A program made the position numbers and the translations under genes. Below, in pieces: positions 36,501 through 47,722 of a stretch of DNA of 64,000 nucleotides (positions are counted from its first letter, which is position 1; the number at the start of each line of letters is the position of its first letter). The notes under the pieces were generated by a model, which had not been told where the DNA came from, ran no database searches, and saw only the letters and a program-made list of their open reading frames with translations. Source of the DNA: Tribonema minus. Taxonomy: Eukaryota > Sar > Xanthophyceae > Tribonematales > Tribonemataceae. The stretch is taken from assembly GCA_017506865.1 (NCBI GenBank), contig JAFCMP010000512.1, positions 682,001 through 746,000 on the forward strand, written 5' to 3'.

Positions 36501-38042
36501 TGACACTAACTTTGATGTCCATTGACCGCCACAGCCACGTGCTCGATGACATTTATGCGCTGCCAGTGAGCCACCTGAGCGCAAGTAGGGTTAGGGTTTG
36601 GCAAAGTGTGTAGTCTAGGGCTCGGGCAGCATCCGAGTTGAGGCTTGCCGCCATGCAGTGTTGGTGCCAGTTTTGAGGTCCATTGACCGCCACGGCCGCG
36701 TGCTCGATGACATTGATGCGCTGCCGGTGAGCAACCCGAGCGCAACTAGGGTTAGGGTTAGCAAGATGTGTAGGGGCTATATTTGGGGGTGGTTGCGGTG
36801 CAGTGCTGGTACTAATTTTGAGGTCCATTGACCGCCACGGCTGCGTGCTCGATGGCATTGATGCGTGTGGGTGAGCCACCTGTGGCCATGTAGGGCAGTG
36901 TTGTAAACCGGCTTAGGGCTAGGGGGCAGGACTTGTGAGCGTGCAGTTTGTACCTCAAGTACTTGAAGTGCTACACTGATTGCCGCGGCCATCATCGATG
37001 CGCTGCTGGTGAACCATCTGCCTGTGAAAGAGCGGTAGGGCCAAGGAGATGGTGAGGCTTCAGATGACGTCCAAAGCAGGGCTGGAATTCACTGAGTGGA
37101 TGCTGGCATCGGAGAAGCAGCAGATGACAGAGGTGCCAAAAACGAAGCTTTCGCTTGACTGACTGCAAAAACTTATTACTGGTTTGGGCTGCATTCTCCG
37201 ACGTCAAAGAGCGCACTGTGCTTCACGCGTTTCTGCTGTCACTTCATTCAGCAATTGAAGTGTGCCTCGCGCTTGGTCGCCACGCCTGCAGAAGGTGTGC
37301 TAGGTAGCCGTGAGATAGCGCTGCCAACCATGCCATCAGCGATCACTTTGGCGCACAATGCACATCATAGCAATTTGGTCCACATTCACATTAAAATGAG
37401 TATTATGGCACTTGTGCTCCGCTGCAAGGTCAAGTGTCAGGTGATGCATAATTCTTCAGCTGAAGTATCATATGTATCCCCCCCTCCCCCTCTCCGTTTC
37501 TGTTGTGCGTCCGCAGCGCGTTGTGGATGGCATTCTTGGAGGTGGCCTGTTTGCGCCCGACCTGATAATTGACCACTTCATGGTACGTTTTACCTTGTGC
37601 TGGCGTGTGCAATCCCGCGCGCTAGCAGTGTACGTTGAAACACTGTGTCAGCACAGTGCTTAGCTATGTGATATTTGCTGCTTGCCACAATGGACGCGCA
37701 AAACATTGTGACGGCATCTACCAACTGTGCCGCATAGCAATGCGACTAGCGGCCTTAGCTTTCGTGTCACTAATTGACATGCGTGCCAATTCTAACAGCG
37801 CACTCTTTACAGGCCTGCTACATGCGCAGCCGACACTTCAAGTAACTGGTCTTCAACCCTGGCCCTGACTACGCAACGCTGCGCAGGCGAGCTATATGCG
37901 CGGCCTGGAGTTCACGCTCATGGGCACTCTGCTCAGCACGGCGCTGGACAAGGTCACTGGCATTACGGCGGCCAATGGCAAGGTGACAGGTGTCAGCGAC
38001 CTCAAGCCGCTGCTCGAGAAGTCCTCCCACTTCGCCGTCTGA
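27578..38042 (+). CDS. Class 3 lipase (alpha/beta hydrolase)
   Basis: Twelve exons in phase: 27578-27599, 27839-28068, 29670-29762, 30691-30824, 31753-31855, 32392-32443, 32864-32979, 33830-33967, 34727-34921, 35916-36047, 37517-37582 and 37887-38042. They total 1437 nt, or 478 aa. Strand/oxyanion motif IIIVFRGTR, then DWLADLEKGADLVPVDFG. The nucleophile elbow is LYVTGHSLGAALATL (Ser257). VYTYGCPRVGDK follows. The likely triad partners are Asp320 in NNNDIVPRVP and His384 in YEHVG, as in triacylglycerol lipases of Pfam Lipase_3. No signal peptide is evident, and the substrate is presumably acylglycerol or another lipid ester. Two introns begin with GC rather than GT (29763 and 31856); phase requires both. 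Five junctions carry ghost arrays, one of them six copies long. The 7-codon first exon (MASRVQF) rests on phase and donor quality only. Confidence 0.88.
29073..29180 (+). mobile_element. Short retroelement tail copy with target duplication (SINE-like)
   Basis: The copy runs from GTCATTGCGACACTTTCAG to GAGCGAGAATT and an A-run. It is flanked by AGTACTTGA at 29041-29049 and 29181-29189, which fits a 9-bp target-site duplication. The inserted unit is only about 130 bp and has no ORF. It may be a SINE sharing the LINE tail or an extremely 5'-truncated LINE. Lies in lipase intron 2. Confidence 0.78.
29500..29640 (+). repeat. Ghost 3' splice junction of lipase exon 3
   Basis: ccgcag|GTGCTGGACACCTCGATCC (boundary 29577) duplicates ttcag|GTGCTGGACGCCTCGATTC (29670) at 93 bp spacing. 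The preceding CTCTCGAACTGCAACTTGAA is duplicated too. A further fragment (gtag|GTGCTGGACGC) lies at 30108-30122. Confidence 0.9.
31380..31570 (+). repeat. Ghost 3' splice junction of lipase exon 5
   Basis: TTGCTCGCTGCTGCAG|CATGGGCGATG at boundary 31546 copies the real junction at 31753, 207 bp downstream. The intron part (GCGCAAACGC..TGCCGC) is included. Confidence 0.9.
33320..33685 (+). repeat. Three ghost 3' splice junctions of lipase exon 8
   Basis: Boundaries 33350, 33508 and 33638 precede the real one at 33830. Each reads cacag|CTGTACG(T/C)G followed by a diverged CACTCC segment, the codons for the GHSLG nucleophile elbow. Interleaved minisatellite units of CTTGCCTCATCGCTCAG type extend to 33780. 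Confidence 0.92.
34955..35260 (+). repeat. Four ghost 5' splice junctions of lipase exon 9
   Basis: The real exon ends GCAACTTCATCAAG|gtatgt at 34921. Copies end near 34999, 35076, 35164 and 35247, reading TTCATCAAG|gcatgt, TTCATCAAG|gcatgt, TTCATCAGG|gtatgt and GTCATCAAG|gcatgt. Three of the four carry a GC instead of GT donor. Confidence 0.9.
36048..37020 (+). repeat. Six ghost 5' splice junctions of lipase exon 10 (tandem array)
   Basis: The real donor is at 36048. Copies of the last 50 or so exon bases (TGACCGCCACGGCCACGTGC, then GCGCTGCCG|gtgag) have donors at 36215, 36401, 36566, 36727, 36871 and 37009. The spacings are 167, 186, 165, 161, 144 and 138 bp. Several units also contain a TAGGGTTAGGGTTAG tract, so the array unit is exon end plus donor plus telomere-like tract plus intron. 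Confidence 0.95.
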
Positions 38043-40575
38043 GCGCTGATGTTCGGAAGTGTCAGCGGAGTTGAAGTTTTGATAATTCAGGAGCACCCAC
38101 AAGGGACACCTCTGCTGCTATTGGCGAGAGGTAGCCGAGCAGACTCGGCTCACTTTGGCATGTGATGATCGGGGGGAGGGAGAGGGGGCGGCAGGGCCAT
38201 GAGCCTGTTGTTTGACGGAGCACGTAGCGAGGGACGGAAAGAGACCAGCTACGCATTGACATTTGTATATTGAGGTTGTACCATAGAAGGCAGCCATGCT
38301 TAGGCGCTGCCGGAACGCAGTAGGATGCTTCAAGTTTTAGCAAGTTCTAGCAACATTGGTGATGCCGTGCTGTACATGTAGTAGGGCACGCACTAGGAAT
38401 GGCGCAGGCACAGCCTGCCCGCACTGCGGCAGCCTTCGAGGCGTTGCCCATGCACATTTTGAGCTGCATCAAGCATGTTGAGTATGATGCAAAGTGCTCT
38501 GTATGTCAAGGTTGTTAGGGTGCCCTTTGTGGCCACAGTTTTGATCTACTTTGATGGCCGCAAGCAGCGCCATTGGCAGCTTGAGACCCTGCATTCGCAG
38601 CTTTGACGCTTGAGAGCACTGCCGACCTCCCCGAAGTCTGAGGAAACTGTATAATACGGGTATGTAAGCATGTAGCCATTCGAAGCCCCCCTCTCTGCGG
38701 AGGTAGTTTTGAGAGTTCGAGGCACTGTGATGCCCAAAGTCTGTAGTGGTAGTTAGAAACGGAAGTCTCCTTTGCAGTGACAATGTATATTATTCAGTCG
38801 TGCACATCTCCACATGTCAGTGCTTCATGCCTGCTGCGCACATTGCCCTGTGATGCTTGTGCAAGCAGGTACCATACCTTCATTGTTCACAAGTACCATG
38901 CCCCTGCAGCAGAGTTATTATGGTTGAACCACACCCAAACGCACTACCGCCAAGCGGCTAGCTCAGGAGGAGAAAGTTAAGGCAGTGTGTAGCTCTGACC
39001 AGCCTGAGCGGGCACTGAGATATGCAACTGGACGTGTGGAGTTGCTTGTTTGCAAAACCACCTCACGATAAGCGGCTGAAGGTCAGTCTGATGACGCAGT
39101 TTTGACTCGGCACGCCATGCACTATAATGGAGCACGTACACAATGCCGCTGGTCTGCTGAGCCCCAGATTTGCAAACCATGCCGGACACAGCACGCACCT
39201 ACTCACTTGGGAGTATATAGTATACACTGACACCAAGGGGGTACAGACCCCGTTGCTGACACCACTGCCAATCTTCAGCAGCAATTGGCGGCTACCAGTA
39301 ATATGTATACTTACGAAACAGCTCAATGCGGCGGGAACAGTGCCGGTGAGAAACACAGCCAGCACCAGTGAGTACTCAGGCGGCGGTGGTGACGACGATG
39401 ACTTTGAAAGAAGAGTTGTCGCAGCGTCGACAACAGCAGAAGGCACGCACGGGTGGCAGACCGAGCGGCAGCTCGCAGCCGTTGCATGGTGTTGAGTAGA
39501 GGCACGACATCCACAACGACATGACTTGCAGCAAGAACGTCGAAATCAGAGGCGCGTCACCAACACCCGCTCAGACGCATAGACTCAGAGTGCATGTACA
39601 CTGGTGGCATGGGAAAAACAAGCGCTGAAAGCACTACACATACCAGACAGCCAGAAAGAAGGAGGTGACGGTCCACGTTTCAAAGTTGAAGCCATATACA
39701 TTGAAGCATATAGTATGGGTCCGACAAAGTGCGGCGTTCTGCGCACCAGCCGCAGTGCCGCACTGCGCCCGCCGCCGTGCTGCAGTGCAGCTGCTGTTCT
39801 TCAAAGAGGCGGAGCGGTCCAGCTTTATGGCCGGCAAGGGCGCTGCTTGGGCGACATGTCAGTGCAACGATTGTTGCTTGAGGGCAGCGAGTCCATTTAT
39901 TCTGTGTGTCCAACTTGAACTTGAAGGGCGTTCTTGCTCAACAACTTCTGCATGCTAACAGGTGCTTCAGCTGGCGCTTTTGCGGCGCTGACAACCCCTT
40001 GGGGCGCGGAGGATGGCGGCTATACTCCGCTACCCAGCCCCATCAAAGCCCACGTTCAACAAGTTGTCTGCGGCCCAGTTTGAGTTGTCCACATGCTCAC
40101 TTGCTGCAACAGCTGCACAGACATCACAGTGTGCCATCAAAATCACAACTTTGCCGCCCATGAGCTGCTCAGTGCCTTCGCCAGCCTGATCACCAACTCA
40201 AGCAATTGCACTTGTGGCAAGAGTATGCACACCATGGTTGCAAGCATTGCTCAACTCACACTTTGCACCATGGACATTTTTCGGGCTGAGTGCGGTGCTA
40301 CGTCAGCAATATTCTGCTGTACATGCCCCCGTGTGACATGCCCTCCTCTCTTCACACATACACACACTGTCAGCATCAGCTGCTGACACGTTTGCTGCTT
40401 TTTTTAAAGAAAGAAAAAGTCAGCGCCGTTCCCGGATCCGGACGTTGATGTTTTTTGAAAGTTTTGGCGCCCGCGTTAACTCCTGCAGTGGAACACACAC
40501 ACACACCACTGCAGGGTGACCGAGGTATACCACGTAGTAGGCGTGCTATCAGTCTACACAACGTGACAAGTGCAG
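38043..40575. other. Intergenic region, possible upstream exons of the next gene
   Basis: No firmly supported exon. A frame at 39962-40062 (LTTPWGAEDGGYTPLPSP) has the same Thr-Pro/Gly style as the following gene and would join it in phase, but its donor (gttgtc) is weak. An inverted repeat CTGCAGTGGAACACACACA/CACCACTGCAG lies at 40484-40515. Confidence 0.4.
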
Positions 40576-43500
40576 ATGTATGCGAAGCGCCCGGGCCGAC
40601 AGGGGCCCGGCGGCGGCGACGCCGCCGCGCACGCCTCTACAAGGCCTGACCGACGGTGAGAGCTCTCGAGTGCTCGGAGCCGAATCTGTCATGTGCAGGC
40701 CTGGGGACGGTCACCGTCGCCAAGCACCCCTGTCGCAGCCACCAGTACATGTATTTTGCGATAAGCACCCGCCCCTCGGCATCAGATCCAGCAGAGGTCC
40801 AGTCAAGATCGTCGCCTTTCACTTGTTGTATACAGCAAGCCCAAAGTCACTTGGCAGCGTGTTATACATCGACATGCTGTTTGCGGGCTTGCCCACTACT
40901 CTATGTCATGCAGGACCAGCACGAGCTCGGGGATAAGCACACCCGATAAAGCAGGAAGCGAGGGGGGTGGGCAAGGCGTGCTAGCGACGGACGCGGAAGG
41001 TTGCACAACGCCGGAGGACTCCGCCACCACAACGCCGCACAGCGACGCTAGCACGCTAGTCAGGAAATGTGGCGTACTGGTACCCGCACAGGTGAGCCGC
41101 GCGACATGCTTTGCCTGCGTAGTTGATGGTTTCGGTAATACGCTGCTGTTTGCATCCATGACCATGCTGCACTTGGGTAGGTATCTGCTTTGCGCTAAGT
41201 GCACTTGCAGGCGCCACTGCTTTCAGTTGTCCGCACCAAGCATCCTCACTTACAGACCTCTTTACCACATGGCCGTTTTTCATAGTCACATTCACCAGCA
41301 GCAGCCTGTTGCAATTCAACGTCTGCAATCTGGCGCGTCACTGTGCATGTAGAGCACGCTGGACGCTGTGATGCACGCAAGTGCGCATGCATAGTCGTCC
41401 TGCACACTTGAACTTGAAGTATCTGACATGATGGCACCGTGCTGCCCCCTTTGTAACAGCCGGAGGAAGCGGCGGGCAGTGGCACACCTCTTACTGGTCC
41501 AGATCACCAATTGCGTCATCGGGTGCGGACGCGACATACTTGAGTGGATTGTGTCACTTCTTGCATGATTGATGGTAGTGCAGAAGTTGTGTTATGGAAA
41601 CGATACAAAATATCTTAGAGCTCTTTGCTATGAATATAGTGGACAGAGCAACGGTATGATGTTGTGGAAACAACGATGTATCGATGACGTCTGACGAAAG
41701 CTCTTGTATAAATTCAAACTGCATCAGTGACAATATGCCTCGACGCTTTCGATGGCTGAAGACATCATTTCCTCTCTTGTGGTGATGATGTGACATTCGT
41801 GCTGTCACAGCAGGGTGGAGAGCATTTTGGCGCTGCTTATCGCCTCAACTCAATCAGAGACACTGCAGCGGGCACAGGATACCATGAGGTACGTACAGCT
41901 GAACGCACTGTCAACAGAAGTGAAAATGCTGCATGCTGCGTGCAAGAAGCTCAGCACATAAACACGCTGCCTCTTGCAAATGTGACAAGACCTCTGCCAG
42001 CATGGTTGCAAAATCTGCTCAAATTTATTTCCATGACAACAATAACCCGTGGTCAAGTGTACTTGTGATCAAACAGTCTAGCTTCTTTGCAAAGTTGAAG
42101 CCCAAATTGAGCTGTTTGCTATCGATACGCTGGACACGGGAGGTACTGACACAATAGAAAACACAAAGTCAAGCCCTTTCGCGACTAAGCGAGAAAGTCA
42201 ACACAAGGACATCATGCTAAGCCTGCCAGCCTAGCACGTACGTCCCCGCAGCGGCGCACATATTCAAGTGCGTGCGCCGCTAAGCATTCTATTCACCATT
42301 GTCTTTCTGAAAGAACACATTGGCCCCATTGCCATTGCCATTGCCAATGCGCCATTGCGATGCGCATTGCCATTGCCAACGCGCCATTGCCAATGCCAAT
42401 GCGCCATTGCCACTGCCGATGCGCCATTGCCGTTCCCATAATCGCCATTGCCAGACCAGCAGATTCAGAACACACACATGATTGGACTTACCCGCCGGTT
42501 CGCCTGGTGTAACACGTGCAGATGCCTGCGAAGCGCCAGTTACAGTACGAGCAGGGACCCGACGACGATGCCGCTGCGCACGCCTCTACACGCCAAAGTT
42601 CTGACCAAGGGTGAGTGCTCGGAGCTGAAGCTGTCAATGCGCAGGCCTGAGATGTCTCAGTCAGCGTCACCAAACGCCCTTGTCGCTGCCAGCAGTACAT
42701 CGATGTCGGGAGAAAGCACTCGCCCCTGCCAGTGGAGGCATCAGCGCCAGAGTTCCTACCAAAATCGTCAACGTCCTTTTGTCACCCTCACTTGTTGTAT
42801 ACAGCAGGCCCAAAGTGTTGTACTTCAAGTACATCGACATGCTGTTTGCAGCCCGGTCTTACCCACTACTGTTGATGTGTCGTACAGGGCCGACATGGGT
42901 ATGGGGGCAAGCACACCCCAGAAGGCAGGAAGTGAGGGAGGTGCTCAAGGCGTGCCAGCGATGAACCCGGGAGGTTATAACACGCCGCTACACAACGCTC
43001 GCACGGTGGCCTGGCCTGATGGCAGGACGGGGGCCGCAGAGGTGAGCCGCTTGACATGTTTTGCCTGCACAGTCGGTGAAGTGGTGACAAGGTGGTGTGG
43101 GTTAGGGTTAGGGTTAGTGTCAGGGTTAGGGTTAGGGTTAGGACAAAAAAATTATGCGTGGCCATGCTGGCTTACTATCTGCCCTGCGCTGAGTGCACTC
43201 GCAGCCGGCACTACTTTCAGTTCTCCGCACCAAGCATCTTCACATGCGTACTCTTAACCACATGAGCATTGGTCGTAGTCTCAAGTTACCAGCAGCAGCC
43301 GGGCTCAATCTGACGTCTGCAATCCACTGCGTCACTGTGCATGTAGATGAGCAGGCTGGCAGCTGCTAATGTACATGGTCGTCCTGCGCACTTGAGGTTG
43401 AAGTTTATGGCATGATACCAATTAAACCCCTGTCACTTCCTGTGTGTATGCGGGTAGTGCAGAAGTTGTGTGATATTGGACTGAGCACCATTAGCAGTGC

Positions 43501-44610
43501 GATGTTTGTGTGAACTACTGTGTATCACTGACGCCTGAAGAACTAAACTGTGCGAACATTCAGCAGCAGTTACAATTCTGCCTCAATGCTGTCTATGACG
43601 CACTACAATATTTCCGCTCATGTAGTGATGATATGCCATTTGTCACTGCAGGGTGGAGAGCATGTTGACCCTCCGTTTCACCCCGACCCAATGCGGGATA
43701 TGACAGCGGGCACAGCAGACCGTGAGGTACGTACAGCATAATACACTCACTGTCAACATAAGTGAAATGCTGCATGAAGCAATGCTCAGTTTTATAGAAA
43801 GGCTTGCATGCCCCGCTTTGTGCTCCCAAAAATGTGCGTAGGTATGCAGCAGTGGTCTTGACAAAAATTTCAACATGGCAAACGACGCATACAATATCAG
43901 CAGTCTTTTGTTCATGTAGAAGTGTGAAGGTTTATTTACAAATGCACACGCAACCCCCTCTGCATCACCTCCAGAGGATGGGGCAAGGGACACCCCAAAC
44001 CCAGCGATGTACAGGCAGATGCGGGTGAAATGCGCAGATTGATCATGGCAAAAGAATGTAAGTTGCGCTTAAGGCGGGTCAGAACTTTTCATACATGTGA
44101 ATGTCACATGGGCGCGTTGATGTAGCCTACATATCACAGCTTGCTCACTGCCAGGTTCCATTAAGCCCACTCCGATGGTGCACATTATAGTTCTGCAAAT
44201 CACAGCCACAAGTGCAGTGCAATCAAGACACAGGATGCCAATTAAACAACTGTTGCACACAATCAAACGCCTGTATTCTTCAAAACGGACCGCCGTTTAC
44301 GGCTGATGCGCTGCATGCCTCCTGGCCTCACAATGCGATGACCTATCATGGCATTCATCTCCTTCCATGATGCCGTCAACTGCCCGCGCAGGCCAACAGC
44401 AATAGCCCACCTGCAGCACGAGGCGATGTGCAGCGCAGACGGCGCAAGAAGCGGCGGACCGCCGCACCCACGAGCCCTTCCCCTTTGAGCCGTTCCCCTT
44501 TGAGCCATTCCCCTTTGAGCGCGAGGCTGCCAGCAGGCACATCAGCTCAGAATCGCGTGGATCCAGGGATGCCCAGCAAGCTGACGCCTGCTGATGCAAA
44601 GAATGTGTAG
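40576..44610 (+). CDS. Unknown low-complexity basic protein with duplicated exon cassette
   Basis: I do not recognise the family. Candidate exons join in phase: 40576-40655, 40914-41091, 41460-41522, 41811-41888, 42522-42610, 42888-43041, 43652-43726, 43977-44024 and 44392-44610 (stop 44608-44610). Exons 1, 2 and 4 have clear paralogues in exons 5, 6 and 7 (MYAKRP/MPAKRQ; STPDKAGSEGG/STPQKAGSEGG; QGGEHFGAAY/GGEHVDPPF). The product is disordered-looking and Thr-Pro rich, and ends with a nuclear-localisation-like RRRRKKRR run and three SPLS repeats. The ATG at 40576 follows a good 3' splice site, so it may be internal rather than the start. A further conserved block (40699-40796 and 42645-42750) may be an alternative exon, but its phase does not fit. 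Confidence 0.5.
42330..42450 (+). repeat. GCCATT/GCCAAT hexamer minisatellite
   Basis: About 18 imperfect hexamers (GCCATT, GCCAAT, GCGCCATTGCC) lie in the intron between the two cassette copies. Confidence 0.88.
43099..43142 (+). repeat. Interstitial TTAGGG tract
   Basis: Two blocks of GGGTTA repeats are separated by GTGTCA. This is among the longest of many telomere-like tracts in the window. Intronic. Confidence 0.85.
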
Positions 44611-45843
44611 GATCCCTACTACAAGGTACTTGATGATGTCGAAACCAGTATTTGACGCACTCTATTGTCTGGGATGTCGCGCGGATGTCATGCTGATGTG
44701 CATATGACCACATCTGCTGTGAAGTATGTGAGCTACAATGGCACGACAGTACAGTGGGTGATTTGTTTTTTTAAAATACGATGCAAACCACATCCACGTG
44801 CCTGATGGTGACCATGCTCACCCGCAACCTTAAGGCACTTGATCAGGGCTAGCGCCTGAACTCTCACGGCCTTAGGTTTTGAGTCAGGCTAGACTGATTT
44901 GGCCATGGCGCAACTGGTGCAACGCGTAATAAGGCTTCTAGTGCTTACACAGTCACTATTTAGGCCCGCAGCGCTCACATGAGGACTAGGGGTAATCTGC
45001 CGAGATCGCCACATTGACATAATGGGGGCGTCGCTGCAAACGATTGAGCAACATGAAGGCCGACACTTTTGTAGCGTGAAATGGTGGTGGCACCACAACA
45101 GCTATGCGTGCTGTGGCCGGGGCTGGGAGGGGTTGTGTATTTAGAGTTGAGGTTGTGGAGGTGACACTCCAACTAGGGCTTGAGCTTGAAGGTGCCTATG
45201 TAGGGCGGTGACGCTCCGCCTAGGACTTGGCGCTTGACCTAGGGGGGAAGACTCTAACCCTAGGCATGACTTGTGAGTACACTCTCAAGTAATGAGTAAT
45301 ACTCAAGAGTAAACTTGCGAGTATCGCCAGTTGCGCCACAAGCCACTCGGGCCATCAGCTGGTGCAACTGGCGGTACTAACTGGGCCAACCTCTTTGGCG
45401 CAAGGGGGTTTAGTTTAGGCGCTAGCCTTGCATATGACCCGGACGCATGCTTCATGTACATGATTTGCCTTTTTTGGCGATAAGCGAGGAATAAAACAAT
45501 GATATAAAGAAAGAGGACCACAGCATGTAGAAGTTGCTGACACGCCGTTACTCCTCAGACACTGCAAAGCGAGAGCCCAGCTGTCATGAAGTCATCTTTG
45601 GAAAAGTCGACAAGTCAATTCAGAACCCCTGCAACAGGTCACTTGAATCAACGCTAAAGTTGAGCTAAATGCGATGTGCACCTCTCACAGCCGAGAGATG
45701 GAAGGATACACACTGCTGCACCCACCTACCATATGCGCCCTCTGCTGCTGTCAAGAGTGGGAGTGCGGCAGCAGCATTGCGTTGTATCTGAACATTGATG
45801 CAATGCGACATGGCTGACCCTGGGATGGCATGCCTGATGTCTG
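44611..45843. other. Intergenic region
   Basis: No gene recognised. The sequence between about 45120 and 45300 has loosely repeated phrases (AGGTGACACTCC, CGGTGACGCTCC, CTAGGGCTTG, CTAGGACTTG). Confidence 0.4.
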
Positions 45844-47280
45844 CACATGCTTACAGCCCCCCACCCCGCCAAAAGGACCGCCAACAACTGTGGGTGAACT
45901 TGAGAGCTTCGGGGAGGACATCCAGTCATGCCCGATGGTCGACCTGGAAGCAAAAATCAAGGCTGTGGCAGAGGAGTCCCAGCCGGGACATGGCAAGAGC
46001 GTGGACGAGAGCGCCAGGTGGTGCTGATCGCCATGTTGGCGCGTGCTTACCAAAAAATGCACCAGCAAACTCCCGTCAGGGAAGGTGGATCGTTTGGGGC
46101 TGCCGACCCCGTCGCCAAGCTGCAAAGCGATATGAGCAGCCGTTTTGCTAAGACGCTTCAGATAGTGAAAAGGCTCATGTCAGCCCCGCCTTCAGCCTCT
46201 GACACATCCCCAGCCGACATGCAAATGCACGGTACGACTGCATACGAGCAGCTCGCAGGGGCGGATTTGTCACTACATGGTACAGATGTCACTCTCGAAG
46301 CAGTGCAGGCGGGGTCAAAGTGGCCTGGTGTAGAGTTGGATGCTTCGCAGGGGGAGTTGTTGCAAGCACTGTTGAGTGAGGTTGAGAAAGATGTGAAGGC
46401 GGGAATTGTCCGCCGGGACGGCATCACTTATGCCCACTTTGATGGCGAACGTGGCCTGGATAACTTTCTTCAAAGATTGATGCGCGAAGTCACAGGCTTG
46501 TGCTACAGGTGCGGGTTGAAGCACAGGTATGGCAACTGCGACGATCCCGACGCCAGGGAATTCAAGACGACGGAGGTGCAGGGCAAAGGGGGGTTTGTGT
46601 ATATCCTCAAGCTCAAAGGTGGCAAATGGTACGTTGGTTGGAGCGCCGACAAACCAAGCCTTGGAAAGCGTTTCAAGGACCACTATAATGCGCTCCACGA
46701 ACACCCGGAATGGCAGTGGACCGCCACGCACAAAATGGTCGAGATGGTCCACTTCAGGGAGGGGTGCAACCTCCTCGATGAGCTTAAAACGACGCTCATT
46801 CTGATGGTGGTTTACGGTATTGAGAATGTGCGCGGGAGCGCATTCAGTGGTGTTAAACTAGGCGAGGAAACGGAGAAGCTACTGCAGCTTCTGGTTAAGA
46901 GCATTGACAGGGCATTGTGGGTACACCCTGCAGCAGATAACTCACTGCGAGGCAGTCCAAGCGACATCAATAAAGCGATCTTCAAGTGATCGTGACTTTC
47001 AGCCACATTTATAGAAATATTACAACGGGCGGCGTGTGTCCCTCACGGCCTGTTGCCTTGGCACTTCTCTCATTCACCATCACATGTTGGATCCCATACG
47101 TGTGCTCAGTGACGTGCTGTCACTTGTCACCCTGCATGACTGCATTGCAGTGCTCGATGCTAATAGGGCTTTGCTGTGATTGGTATTGAGACACTTTAGA
47201 ACCGACACATGACGTAAATTTTGTACAGCAAGCTCAAATACCATTCATCTGGGCTTTTACGCGCCCTGAGCGAGAATTGA
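45844..47280 (+). mobile_element. GIY-YIG endonuclease ORF with zinc-knuckle-like motif and retroelement-type tail
   Basis: An intact 353-codon frame covers 45928-46989. It carries a CX2CX3HX4C cluster (CYRCGLKHRYGNC, about residue 191), then a GIY-YIG core (GFVYILKLKGGKWYVGWS, then GKRFKDHY). It ends in a segment resembling the ENVRGG-type motif (YGIENVRGSAFS). GIY-YIG enzymes cut DNA in homing endonucleases, Penelope-like retroelements and some repair proteins. A coding-like stretch in another frame precedes it (45844-46020, PPKGPPTTVGELESFGEDI). About 190 bases after the stop, 47181-47279 matches the tail of the LINE at 9226-9322. No reverse transcriptase is visible. It could be a mobile-element fragment or a host gene with a tail insertion nearby. 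Confidence 0.6.
47181..47279 (+). repeat. Retroelement 3' tail, copy 4
   Basis: A diverged copy: TTGAGACACTTTAGAACCG, GTACAGC, then TCATCTGGGCTTTTACGCG and CCTGAGCGAGAATTGA. It has the same order and spacing as 9226-9322 and 29073-29180. Confidence 0.78.
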
Positions 47281-47722
47281 TACAAAGTACATTCGCTGAC
47301 GTTTCGGAAATAGCTTCCGTGGTATCGCAACCAGTGCTGCTGCAACATGTCCAGCAGGAAGGCCAAATGTTAATGCAGGTGCATCCGTTTTTTGCAAGCC
47401 TGCATGCGCAGAGCACTACTCTTGTCAGTCTTGATGTCATTGGGCATATGAAAGGTTGAATTGGGGCAGGCGTGAGTGATTGGCGAGGGATTGGCGACCT
47501 CTGTTCATTTGAATCCATGCCGAGACGCAGTGACATAGTGACATGTGCAGTTCATCATCCGTCCTGATGGATGCTGTTTGCGCGCACACTGGCACCGGTG
47601 TCTCATTTTCTGTGCTGCCACAAGTTTGTTCGCCTTTATTCATGTGCTGCCAGAGCTGCTCGTGACATGCCTGCATGTCGCCGGTTTGTACTGGCGCGTA
47701 GCTGGCGATAGTAAACCTTAAA

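Larger units (their letters stand above)
40570..43730 (+). repeat. Direct duplication of an exon cassette, period about 1.9 kb
   Basis: The segments at about 40570-41890 and 42515-43730 align in order over exons and introns. Shared landmarks include GCGCACGCCTCTACA, GACATGCTGTTTGC, AAGCACACCC, CACAGCAGGGTGGAGAGCAT and GAGGTACGTACAGC. Divergence is substantial, so this is not recent. Confidence 0.85.

Noticed and set aside
36048-37020. CRISPR-like spaced repeat
   Set aside because: The window is a eukaryotic intron. The repeat is the end of the preceding exon with its splice donor, and the units are diverged.
43099-43142. Chromosome end inside the window
   Set aside because: The TTAGGG tracts are short, interstitial and intronic, with coding sequence on both sides.
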